A stretch of DNA of 64,000 nt, from contig CACRSC010000075.1 of the NCBI GenBank assembly GCA_902651635.1, positions 854,940-918,939 of the forward strand. Direction: 5' to 3'. Both the position numbers and the translations under genes were made by a program. The notes beneath the pieces were generated by a model. It ran no database searches, was not told the origin of the DNA, and saw nothing but the letters and a program-made list of their open reading frames with translations. The DNA is from Mastigamoeba balamuthi (Eukaryota > Evosea > Mastigamoebida > Mastigamoebidae). Positions within the stretch are counted from its first letter, which is position 1. Each line of letters opens with the position of its first letter. This document shows, piece after piece, positions 55,280 to 64,000 of the stretch.

Positions 55280-58200
55280 TTAGGGCTTCACAGCATGCCC
55301 CACAGCTGGCAGAGGACCACACGTCTCCTGCTGCTGCGCTTTATGGCCAGCCTCCCTTGATATGAGCTCGCCACGGGAGCTGGTGAGGGCTGGCACGGTC
55401 TGCACGATGCTGGGCTGCAGCGTGACGAGGTAGCGGGGCAGGTTCTGCGACGCCTCGAACGTCACCAGCTCGTGGAAGACGGCCTGGGACAGCTCCGAGC
55501 ACGCCACGTAGTTCTGCTCGCCGGCCTCGGCGCTGGCGGGGCGGACGGGGATGAAGTGGGCGTCGTAGTTGGCGTAGCTGCCCTTGCCCGTCAGCCGGGG
55601 CATGTCGCCGTCGACGACGGGGAAGGCCGAGAAGAGCGAGACCCAGTTGACGAGCAGGGCACCCCTGCTGTACACCTCGCTGGCGTAGCGCGCCTCGTAC
55701 GCGCTGTACACCCCCTTCCCGAAGAAGCCCTCGTCCGTCGTCGCCAGGCTCGCGAACCCCGCCCGGAACACGCTCTCCAGCGCCTCTGCCCGCGTCCCGT
55801 GCCACATGGCCACCACCTTCACGTTGGGGTACGCCGCCTCCGGCGTCCGCCGCGCCATCTCCATCAGCCGCTCCCGCACCGCCGCCCTCGTCGCCCTGTT
55901 CCCCTCCCCCTCGTACCCCGGCGCGAACGCGGGGTTGCCAACCCGCGCCTGCAGCTGGGCGACCCGGTTCTCGAAGGCCTGCTCCTGGTGCGGGCTGTAG
56001 ATGATCTGCACGCGCGCCAGCTCGAACCCCGGCACTGGGCACCGCTGGTACAGCTCTACCACAAACTCGCTGTCCTTCCGCCCAGCGTCGATGAGGGCGT
56101 AGCTCTTGCCGCCGCCGATGGTCTCTGGCCTGAGGGACTCGTCAAAGTGCCACACACGTGGCTCCCATCTGGTGACCTCTTTGATGATCCTCCGCCTGTA
56201 CACTATCATGGCCACTGCTATGATTATTTGCAATTACGATGGCTAGACCGACGGCGCCTCCCACAGCAGACCCAACAATGAGACGGCCTTTGGAGCCTTC
56301 TGTGCGAACCAGGGAGTATGTGAGGGCTATACCAGCAGTGTTACCATGCGAGTTGTTTGCCGCAATTTGTAGTACCACAGTACCACCTGTGACTTCGCCA
56401 ACAACATGGTGTGCCCATCGGAGGTCATTGGAGACAATTGCTGAACAGTTCGAATTCCACGATGTAGTAAACGTGAATGAGCAATCTGTGGCACTAGCAG
56501 TTGGCATGCAGGCGCGCTTCACAGCATCTGAGAAAACCCACGTGCATTGCGCCTGGCTTTGTGCAGTAATCGAGAATGTGATTCTGGGGTCGCCGAGCTG
56601 CATCCCGCACCCCGTCGATCCGCCGATAATGCCGCACTTCCTTGTCCATAACGAGATGCCGGGTACACTGAGAATGCGTGCCCCATCTAAATCGATGTCT
56701 GAGACCTTGCGACTCCACGAGGCTGCAACGACACGCATCTGCTGTGCTCCCAGAACGACAATTGATCCAGAAAACGCTCTGGTCGGATATGTGATCTCGG
56801 AGACGGGCGTCCCAATAACAATGTCGTCAGATCCATCGCCATCAATGTCGCCTATACGTCCGATGAAGCTTCCTAGGCGCGAGCCCTTTTGTGAGCCCAC
56901 AAGCTGGAAGCCATCTGACTTTGTGAATTCGCTCATTCGGAACACACCGGCCGACAGTTTGCTGCCCCAGGAGCACAGTTGTGCGTCGCCACTGCAGTTG
57001 ACGGTGTCGTTGCGACCCAGCAGAACGGTGACCTGGCCTGCCGCGTCGAGCGTATCGGGCATCCCGATGAACATGTCGCCAACGCCATCGCCGTTCGTGT
57101 CGCCGGCATCCCCGAAGAGCGTCCCCAGGTGGTCAAACAGAATGGCCCCTTCGATAACAAACCCGGTTCCATTGGCGTAGCTGATGTCCCTGTCCAGCTG
57201 GATGGTCCCCGATCCCCAATTTGTCCACGCTCCTGCGGAGCGGTTGCCAAGCACAACAACGATCTTGCCAGCAAGTACGTAGCCCTGGGAGTTCGTCTCC
57301 AGTGGCAGCCCCACCCCGAAGTCGTCCACGAGGTCCCCGTTGATGTCACCCAGCGCCTGTGGCACAACCACGTCTGTGCAGTCCATCTCTCTGGGCAGAG
57401 CACCGAATCTCTTGGCAGGAGACAGCACAACGCCAGAGTCCACACTCCGATTGCGGTCTGCTGAGCCCAGCACTACACGCAGCCATCCGCACTGTGCCAT
57501 CGCTATCACAACGTCGTCCATGCCATCCCCATTGATGTCCCCGATGCCTGTGATGTTGGCGCCCCGTCCACTGCCGTATATCTGCTGTGCTGTCCACCCC
57601 ATGCCATCGATATTCACCGCAGCGCCACTGCTGTTTTTTGCCGACCCGTACACAATGAACGTCCGATACCTCTGGAAACTCACGTGTGTCTCGAGCCCAA
57701 AGTCCGTCAGCCTGTCGCCATCCACGTCGCCCAGTGCATTCACAGAGTTGCTCGTGTAGCTCGCAATGAACGGCACACGCAAAAGTGATGGTCCCAGGAG
57801 AACAATGGCACGCACATTGTCGGCAGACGCACCCAGGACACCCACGAGGACATCGTTGATCTTGTCACCGTTGAAGTCGCCCAGCGCACTGATCGACAAA
57901 GTTGTCTCGGAGACCTTGTAGAGCGTAGGCACAACGGCGAGCCCCAACGCACTCAGCTCGGGGGCAGTTAGAGAGCGATCGACGTTGAGCCACTTGGCTT
58001 TTGTGGCCACGATAACGCTCCAGCAGCCAGTCGTGGAGTTGGCCACGGCGAACGCAAAGTCAGGCACGCCGTCGTTGCTCACGTCGCCCACTCCTGTCGC
58101 CGAGAAGCCCGACGTGGTGGCCATCCACTGCGAGACAACAGAGACCTGATCTGCCGTGATGTTGTCGTGGTTCCCCGTCAGGACTATGTGTCCTTGGACA

Positions 58201-59664
58201 AATACGTCTTTGATGCCGTCGCGGTTGATGTCCCCAATCTGGGTGACAGAGACGCTGGAACAGGAACCGCGGGCACTCAGCCGTAGGAGGGTCCCAGCGC
58301 TGGACGTGTCCACACAGGAGCTCCCGTTCACCGCGAGGTCTGCTGGGCGGCGGAACAGCCCCTTGGATACAACCAGCTGGCAGTTGCCGGCCACGTCCTG
58401 GCGGTCGAGGAGGTCGGGCACGCGGTCGCCGTCGACATCGCCCAGAGGCAGGCGGCTCATCACTGTCCCACGCCTGCAGAAGAACGGGCGCTGGCGGAAG
58501 GGGGTATTGAAGTCGGTGACCTCGTACCCCCCGAAGAGGACCGTCTCCCACCACAGACGGTCGTCGGTGCAATCTGACCTGCCTCCCGCAAGGCAGGACA
58601 GCCAGAGAAGCATGTCTGACTTGTTGTCACGGTCGAGGTCGAAGCCCCCAGCCCCCTGCGGGCTGCTGTGCAACGGCAGTAGTCGGCTGAATTGTAATGC
58701 GCGCTGCCTATCGTCATTACTGGTCTGAAGGATGGTCGTCTGCTTCCACCTCGTGCGTCCCAGCAGCACTGCAATAAAAGGAAATTTTCGGTACTCGTCC
58801 GGAGGCGCGGAAATCTCCGATGCTACGACAAAGTCATCGACCCTGTCGCCGTCGACGTCGCCCAGCCCGGCGGCGTCGAACATATCGCCCAGCACGGGAA
58901 CGAGGAATCCGTTTGTGCCGTCGAAGGGGCTGTCCATCGGGAAAGTGTGGTTGGCCGAGCCCAGCATCACGGCAATCAGGTTGCCGGGCAGCAGGAGCGC
59001 AATGTCGTCACACCCATCGGCGCTGATGTCGCCCAGCGCCCTCACAGTGCCGGCCTCCCCATTCCACATGGTCTGCAGCGACCGCAGGCCCACTAGCGCA
59101 GGCCACTCTGCGCACACGCATGGCATGAGAACCCGCGGAGCCCAAATCAGCTGATCTCTGCCCCCGCGGCGCACCGCCACGGTGGCCCTCGAGCAGGACG
59201 AGCCTCCCGGGGGCCTGCAGCACGAGGTCCGCGAGGCCGTCGCCGGTGACGTCGCACGAGCAGCGCAGGGCCACGCCCTCGACGAGCACCGAGCGCACTC
59301 GGGGGTCGAGGATGTCCAGCGACTCCGGGAGCCCCGCGGCGCCGACGAGGAGCACGACGACGCCGTAGCGGACAGCGCCCGAGGGCCCGCGGGTGACGTT
59401 GAAGGCGAGGTCGCCGAACGCGTCGCCGTTGAGGTCGCCGACGCCCACGGGGTCGCTGGCAGCCAGCGTGTCCGAGTCGCGCAGCAGCCAGAGCCAGCTG
59501 GCCGTCGCCCCTGCGCCTGCGTGGCCCCCGCCCTGCTGCTGGGCCGCCGAGAGCACCACGGGGGTCGCCCACGTGCTCCACGACGTCGTCGGCGAGGACG
59601 ACGACGCAGACGACGCAGCAGACAGAGCCAACGCCAGCACGGCACGCACAACGCACACGCGCAT
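55280..59664 (-). CDS. FG-GAP ectodomain, TM, PARP receptor-like protein (gene H), one frame change at TM
   Basis: Exons 59664-59175 and 59107-55280. Start ATG 59664 gives MRVCVVRAVLALALSAASSA. The GC-AG intron of D, F and G is absent here: the sequence runs on through LPESLDILDPRVRSVLVEGV. FG-GAP motifs are the same type (GDLNGDA, CDVTGDG, GDISADG, GDVDGDR and so on). The frame changes by one base at about 56,224-56,235, inside the membrane span: upstream reads GGAVGLAIVIANNH, downstream reads QIIIAVAMIVYRRRIIKEVT. One extra A in the GCAAATAATC stretch would explain it. It could be a sequencing or assembly error, a true frameshift that removes the PARP domain, or a translational slip. The PARP domain (55,400-56,030) keeps the His, Tyr and Glu motifs. 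Corrected length would be 1,438 aa. Confidence 0.8.
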
Positions 59665-59848
59665 CGCACACCGAGAGCAAAGAAGCGGGGAGCACAACAG
59701 CAACTGCACCTTCGCTGCCCTGGACGAAAAACGAACTGAGCCGTTGAGATTCACCGCGGACACCCGGGGAATATCCGAAATCGCCGAATCAATCGCAATA
59801 ATGAACCGGGCAATAGTAGATTGCATGCGAAACCCAATGTGGCATGCA
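59665..59848. promoter_or_regulatory. Upstream region of gene H
   Basis: Presumed promoter, only 186 bp to the MITE. Minus strand GATATTCCCCGGG is a weak echo of the conserved upstream block of the other paralogues. Confidence 0.3.
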
Positions 59849-59850
59849 TA

Positions 59851-60313
59851 GCGTGGTTGCGGGAGAGGTCTGTGCATTAAAAAGGATTACCTACTCGCGA
59901 TCTCGATCCTCGATCAGGTATCTGGGGGCCCTTGGATTACGTTATTCACTTCTTGCCTCCGCCAAGAGAGCCTCTCTACCCCCCTCCCTTTAAAAAAAAA
60001 GGGGCGTTTGGGGGGTACTGTCACACGGGCCTCGTTTCAGGCCCCAGGGTGCCCGGGACTCAGTCCCTCACTCCTGGTCGATTCCAGGAATAAATAGATG
60101 CGTGGCTGTGGGCTGGTCGAGCCACAGGCCTTTGGCATTGGCGGACTCAGCGACGGGCATCTCGCTGATCCGGTCTCCTGTCCCCCAGGAGGGTTATCAC
60201 CAACAACATAGGTGATCTATGACGTACATGTAAGTAATAGGACCCAAAAGATACCTCAGTGAGGGAGAAAATGGTATACTCATTTTAAAATGGGCCCTCT
60301 CCCGCAACCACGC
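59851..60313. mobile_element. 463-bp MITE, TA-flanked
   Basis: Ends GCGTGGTTGCGGGAGAGG (59851-59868) and its exact complement (60296-60313), with TA on both sides (59849-59850, 60314-60315). The inner parts are weakly inverted as well (GCATTAAAA, CCATTTTAAAA). It has no coding capacity. TA target and short ends suggest a Tc1/mariner-type non-autonomous element. Confidence 0.75.
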
Positions 60314-60676
60314 TATTGACGGGAGAGGACTCGTCGTTCCTCTTTCCTCATGTTTCAAAAGTCAAAAAAGCGGTTGTCAGGAGCTGGCACGTGACCCGCT
60401 GTTCTGAGTTCTGCCCCTGGATTCCACCAACACTCTTGATGCGCAGCACTGCATCCTATTTCTTTGTCCGCGAGGCTCTGTTTCGTTGCGTGTGTGCGTC
60501 TGTGCGTGGAGTATGTGCGTTGGGAAGAGAAAGTGTGTGTGTGCGTGTGTGTGGGTGGCTTGAGGTCGGGATTTGCGTGGTTTGCGGTTTCCCACTGTGA
60601 AAGGTGAGGATGCCAAGGGGAATTGCGAGCAGAGAGGGAGATAACAACGGCATGCACGCACGGCCGCGCGGGGGTC
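60314..60676. other. Intergenic, 3' side of gene I
   Basis: Contains a GTGTGTGCGTGTGTGTG microsatellite near 60,532-60,552. No gene seen. Confidence 0.45.
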
Positions 60677-63600
60677 TCAGCTGGGCGATCGGGGAGGCGA
60701 CGGGGCGGCGTCGACTAGGCACAGACCAGCGGGCATCGTCTCGCACACGCTGAGCGGCGACATCTCCACCGACGCCGACGAGGGCTCCTGGAACAGCTGC
60801 GTGACCGCCGACTCGGGCCTCTTCTTGCGTCCGCTGCTGCGCCGCTCCTTCCCCGCCTTCTTGGCCCTCCGCTGCGCGTACGCGTGCGCTCGCACAGCAG
60901 CAGCGGCCCCGCCGGGCGTTTCGGTCTCCGCCAAGCTCGCCTGCTGCTTGGTCTCCTGCGTGGGCGGCAGCACCTCCAGGACCGCCTGCGGCAGCGGCAG
61001 CGCCTGCGCCTGCGCCTGAGGCCCCGACTCCCGCGCGACCACCTGCTCGCCACGGGGGTCGTCGAGCGCGGGCACGTTCTTCACGATGCTGGGCTGCAGG
61101 GTCACGAGGTACCGCGGCAGGTTCTGCGACGCCTCGAACGTCACCAGCTCGTGGAAGACGGCCTGGGACAGCTCCGAGCACGCCACATAGTTCTGCTCGC
61201 CGGCCTCGGCGCTGGCGGGGCGGACGGGGATGAAGTGGGCGTCGTAGTTGGCGTAGCTGCCCTTGCCCGTCAGCCGGGGCATGTCGCCGTCGACGACGGG
61301 GAAGGCCGAGAAGAGCGAGACCCAGTTGACGAGCAGGGCGCCCCTGCTGTACACCTCGCTGGCGTAGCGCGCCTCGTACGCGCTGTACACCCCCTTCCCG
61401 AAGAAGCCCTCGTCCGTCGTCGCCAGGCTCGCGAACCCCGCCCGGAACACGCTCTCCAGCGCCTCTGCCCGCGTCCCGTGCCACATGGCCACCACCTTCA
61501 CGTTGGGGTACGCCGCCTCCGGCGTCTTTCCCGCCATCCCCGCCAGCCGCTCCGCCACTGCGGCCCTCAGCTCCGCGCTGCCGTCGTGCTCGTACCCCGG
61601 CGCGAACGCCGCGTTACCCGCGCGGGCCTGCAGCTGGGCGACGCGGTTCTCGAAGGCCTGCTCGAGGTGCGGGCTGTAGATGATCTCCACCTTGGCCACG
61701 TCGTAGCCCGGCGCCGGGCAGCGCTGGTAGAGCTCCGCGACGAGCTCGACGTCGGCGCGGCCGGGCTTGAGGAGGTAGTAGTCGCGCGGCTTGGCCCTGG
61801 CGGCCGTGGGGCGCAGCGCCTCGTCGAAGCGCCAGACGCGGGGCTCCCACTTGGTGAGCTCGCGCAGCAGGCGGCGCTTGTAGAGCGCGACGGCGACGAC
61901 GCCCGAGGCGACGACGAGGAGCACGAGGCCGAAGAAGCCGCCGACCGAGCCGCCGACGATCTTGGCGAGCTTCGAGGGCCGCGTGACGCTGTAGCTGAGG
62001 TCGAGGCCGGCCGTGTTGCCGTGCGTGTTGTTGACGGCCACGCGCACGCCGATGCCGCCGCCCCCGAAGCCCTCGTCGACGGTGAAGCGCGCCCACCCGG
62101 CGCCCGCGGCCACCAGCGCCGCGCACGTCGAGTTCCACGCCGTCGTGAACGCGAACGCGCAGCCCTTGCCCGCCGTCGCCGTGGGCGCGCAGGCGGCAAC
62201 GACGTCGTCGCTGAAGATCCACTCGCAGTCGACGCCGTCGGTCGTCGCGCCGACTGTGTACGTCAGCGCGGGGTCGCTGCGCTGCATCGTGCAGCCGCCG
62301 CTGCCGCTGGCGCTGCCGTCGCCGGCGACGCTGCCGCAGCGGTGCGTCCAGACGGCGACGGCGGGGAGGCGGAGGCTGCGGCTGCCGTCCATGGCGACGT
62401 CTGCGAGGCCGCGGGGCCACGCGGGGGCCACGAGGCGCATCTGCTGGGCGCCCAGCACGACGAGCGAGCCCGAGAAGAGGCGCGTGGGGCTGTCGGCGTC
62501 GACGGGCGAGCCGATGACGATGTCGCCCGCGCGGTCGCCGTCGATGTCGCCGAGCGCGCCGACGAAGCTGCCGAGGCGCGAGCCGCGGTCGGCGCCGACG
62601 AGCTGGTAGCCGTCGGTGGCCGCGAAGCCGCTCATGCGCAGGAGCCCCGCAGAGTCCACGCGGCGCGACCAGCACGCGGTGCCGTCGGCGTCGCAGTCGG
62701 CCGAGTCGTTGCGGCCCAGCAGCACGTAGACCTGCCCGGCCGTCGCCAGCGCCTCGGGCATGCCGACGTACATGTCGCCGACGCCGTCGCCGTTGACGTC
62801 GCCCGCGGCGCCGAAGATGCCGCCGAGCTGGTCGAAGAGGATCGCGCCGTCGACGACGAACGCCGCCCGCGCCCCGGCGTCGACGAGCTCGTCGACGCGG
62901 ACGACGGCCCCCGCGGCGCCGGCGCGGATCCACGCGGCCGCCGACGCGTTGCCGAGTACGACGTAGATGCGGCCGGCCAGGCGGTGGCCCAGCGCGTTGC
63001 TCTCGGTCGGGACGCCGAGGCCAAAGTCGTCGACGGCGTCGCCGTTGACGTCGCCCAGCGCGCGCGGGACGACCTGCGCCGCGCAGTCCTGGGCGGCGGG
63101 CAGCGCGCCGTAGCGGGCGCCCGGCGACAGCACGAGGCCGCCGTCGCCCAGGGGCCCCAGGCCGCCGCGCCGCCCGCGCAGCAGGCGCAGCCACCCGCAG
63201 CGCGCCATGTCGACGACGACGTCGGCCAGCCCGTCGCCGTCGACGTCGCCGACGCCCGTGACGTTGGCGCCGCGCAGGGGCCCGTAGCTGTCGGGCAGCG
63301 CCGTCGCGAGGCCGTCGATGCCGACGGTCGACCCGGCGGTGAGGTTGCGGGCGCCGTAGACGACAAACGCGCGGTAGCGCTCGTAGAGGCCGTGCGTCTC
63401 GAGGCCCACGTCGGCGAGCGCGTCGCCGTCGACGTCGCCGAGGGCCGAGACGGCGCGGCCCACGTCGCCGGTGAGGTTGGTGCGGTAGGCGACCTGCGCC
63501 AGCGCGGGGCCCAGCAGCACCAGCGCGCGGACGCCCGTCGGCGACCGGCCGACGACGCCGACGAGCACGTCGGCGTGGGCGTCGCCGTTGTGGTCGCCCA

Positions 63601-64000
63601 GCGCGGCCAGCGACAGCGAGCAGTCGGCGACGGCGAAGGGCGTGCGGATGTAGCGCCAGCCCGTGCGGTCTGCGGGCGCCGAGACGGGGAAGAGGATCGC
63701 GCGCCACGCGCTGCTGGCGACGACGACGACGTCCCAGAGCCCCGTCGACGCGTTGGACAGCGCAAAGGCGAAGTCGGGCAGCGCGTCGCCGCTGACGTCG
63801 CCGACGCCCGTCGCCGAGTAGCCCGAGACGGTGGCGTCGAGGCGCGAGAGGACCTCGGTGCCCTCGCCGGCGCTGACGTTGACGGCGCGCAGGGCCCCCA
63901 GCGCCACGTGGCCCTCGAAGTAGTAGTCGACGAGCCCGTCGCTGTCGATGTCGCCGACGGGGTCGACCGTCGCGTTGGCGCAGGGCCCGTCGCCGACGAG
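60677..64000 (-). CDS. FG-GAP ectodomain, TM, PARP receptor-like protein (gene I), 5' part outside window
   Basis: One open frame from the window edge to the stop at 60677-60679; the leader and first propeller half lie beyond 64,000. At least eight FG-GAP motifs are visible (GDIDSDG, GDVSGDA, GDHNGDA, GDVDGDA, GDVDGDG, GDVNGDA, GDVNGDG, GDIDGDR). Span IVGGSVGGFFGLVLLVVASG is followed by KRRLLRELTKWEPRVWRFDE and the PARP domain (61,080-61,700) with MWHGT, GKGVYSAYEARYAS and HELVTFEASQ. The PARP core DNA is identical to gene G over about 300 bp although the ectodomain is far more GC-rich and diverged. A longer C-terminal tail follows the PARP domain, with a basic cluster (AQRRAKKAGKERRSSGRKKR) that could be a nuclear localisation signal. 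Confidence 0.85.
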   Translation of the reverse strand, partial: LVGDGPCANATVDPVGDIDSDGLVDYYFEGHVALGALRAVNVSAGEGTEVLSRLDATVSGYSATGVGDVSGDALPDFAFALSNASTGLWDVVVVASSAWRAILFPVSAPADRTGWRYIRTPFAVADCSLSLAALGDHNGDAHADVLVGVVGRSPTGVRALVLLGPALAQVAYRTNLTGDVGRAVSALGDVDGDALADVGLETHGLYERYRAFVVYGARNLTAGSTVGIDGLATALPDSYGPLRGANVTGVGDVDGDGLADVVVDMARCGWLRLLRGRRGGLGPLGDGGLVLSPGARYGALPAAQDCAAQVVPRALGDVNGDAVDDFGLGVPTESNALGHRLAGRIYVVLGNASAAAWIRAGAAGAVVRVDELVDAGARAAFVVDGAILFDQLGGIFGAAGDVNGDGVGDMYVGMPEALATAGQVYVLLGRNDSADCDADGTACWSRRVDSAGLLRMSGFAATDGYQLVGADRGSRLGSFVGALGDIDGDRAGDIVIGSPVDADSPTRLFSGSLVVLGAQQMRLVAPAWPRGLADVAMDGSRSLRLPAVAVWTHRCGSVAGDGSASGSGGCTMQRSDPALTYTVGATTDGVDCEWIFSDDVVAACAPTATAGKGCAFAFTTAWNSTCAALVAAGAGWARFTVDEGFGGGGIGVRVAVNNTHGNTAGLDLSYSVTRPSKLAKIVGGSVGGFFGLVLLVVASGVVAVALYKRRLLRELTKWEPRVWRFDEALRPTAARAKPRDYYLLKPGRADVELVAELYQRCPAPGYDVAKVEIIYSPHLEQAFENRVAQLQARAGNAAFAPGYEHDGSAELRAAVAERLAGMAGKTPEAAYPNVKVVAMWHGTRAEALESVFRAGFASLATTDEGFFGKGVYSAYEARYASEVYSRGALLVNWVSLFSAFPVVDGDMPRLTGKGSYANYDAHFIPVRPASAEAGEQNYVACSELSQAVFHELVTFEASQNLPRYLVTLQPSIVKNVPALDDPRGEQVVARESGPQAQAQALPLPQAVLEVLPPTQETKQQASLAETETPGGAAAAVRAHAYAQRRAKKAGKERRSSGRKKRPESAVTQLFQEPSSASVEMSPLSVCETMPAGLCLVDAAPSPPRSPS

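Noticed and set aside
55280-56233. Separate cytosolic PARP gene starting within gene H
   Set aside because: The apparent start lies in the membrane span and the upstream frame continues the same protein one base out of step; a single gene with a frame change is simpler.
60040-60200. tRNA or tRNA-derived SINE inside the MITE (CTGGTCGATTCCAGG)
   Set aside because: The T-arm-like hairpin has a wrong loop and no matching acceptor, D or anticodon arm could be drawn.
61614-63765. Long Arg/Pro-rich frames on the same strand as gene I
   Set aside because: Shadow frames of the GC-rich FG-GAP coding sequence, with no leader, domain or plausible composition.

Overview
The window is nuclear DNA of a GC-rich, intron-bearing eukaryote, most likely a free-living protist. 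Evidence: host genes are GC-rich with short spliceosomal introns, single-pass membrane proteins with signal peptides, a Rix1-complex (TEX10/IPI1) homologue, PARP-type ADP-ribosyltransferase domains, and several classes of eukaryotic DNA transposon plus a LINE relic. Host introns mostly begin GTGCGY, and a few begin GC. I cannot fix the lineage from sequence alone.

Layout. 1-2,862 (minus, partial) and 7,299-11,756 (plus) are paralogous secreted/membrane proteins: AbfB-like trefoil modules followed by a GH51 (alpha-L-arabinofuranosidase) fold whose two catalytic glutamates are both replaced; the complete copy adds a PSI-like Cys module, one membrane span and a Met/Gly/Pro repeat tail. Between them lies the TEX10/IPI1 gene (3,511-7,030). 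From 12.7 kb to the end, six paralogues (D to I here) form a cluster of large type I membrane proteins: an ectodomain of fourteen FG-GAP (integrin-alpha-like) motifs, one transmembrane helix, then a cytoplasmic PARP catalytic domain with the H-Y-E triad. D, G, H and I carry the PARP domain (D interrupted by a transposon, I running off the window, H with a one-base frame change at the membrane span); E and F stop just after the membrane span. The PARP core is almost identical at DNA level between copies whose ectodomains differ strongly.

The 29-46.6 kb region is a transposon graveyard: a 4.0-kb decayed relative of the element inside gene D, transposase fragments, a piggyBac-like relic, two tandem copies of an unrecognised element gene, a small element bearing an assembly gap, and a LINE endonuclease fragment. 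A 0.46-kb MITE lies between genes H and I.

The two most unusual things are (1) the FG-GAP/TM/PARP receptor-like family, which would link an integrin-like beta-propeller surface to intracellular ADP-ribosylation, and (2) a 9,128-bp transposon in gene D with perfect 178-bp terminal inverted repeats, a GGTA target duplication, a divergent pair of intron-rich genes, and fourteen copies of a palindrome of the form TTTTATCGC-NN-GCGATAAAA that sit only in introns and non-coding DNA. Family assignments rest on motif recognition by eye; no database search was run.
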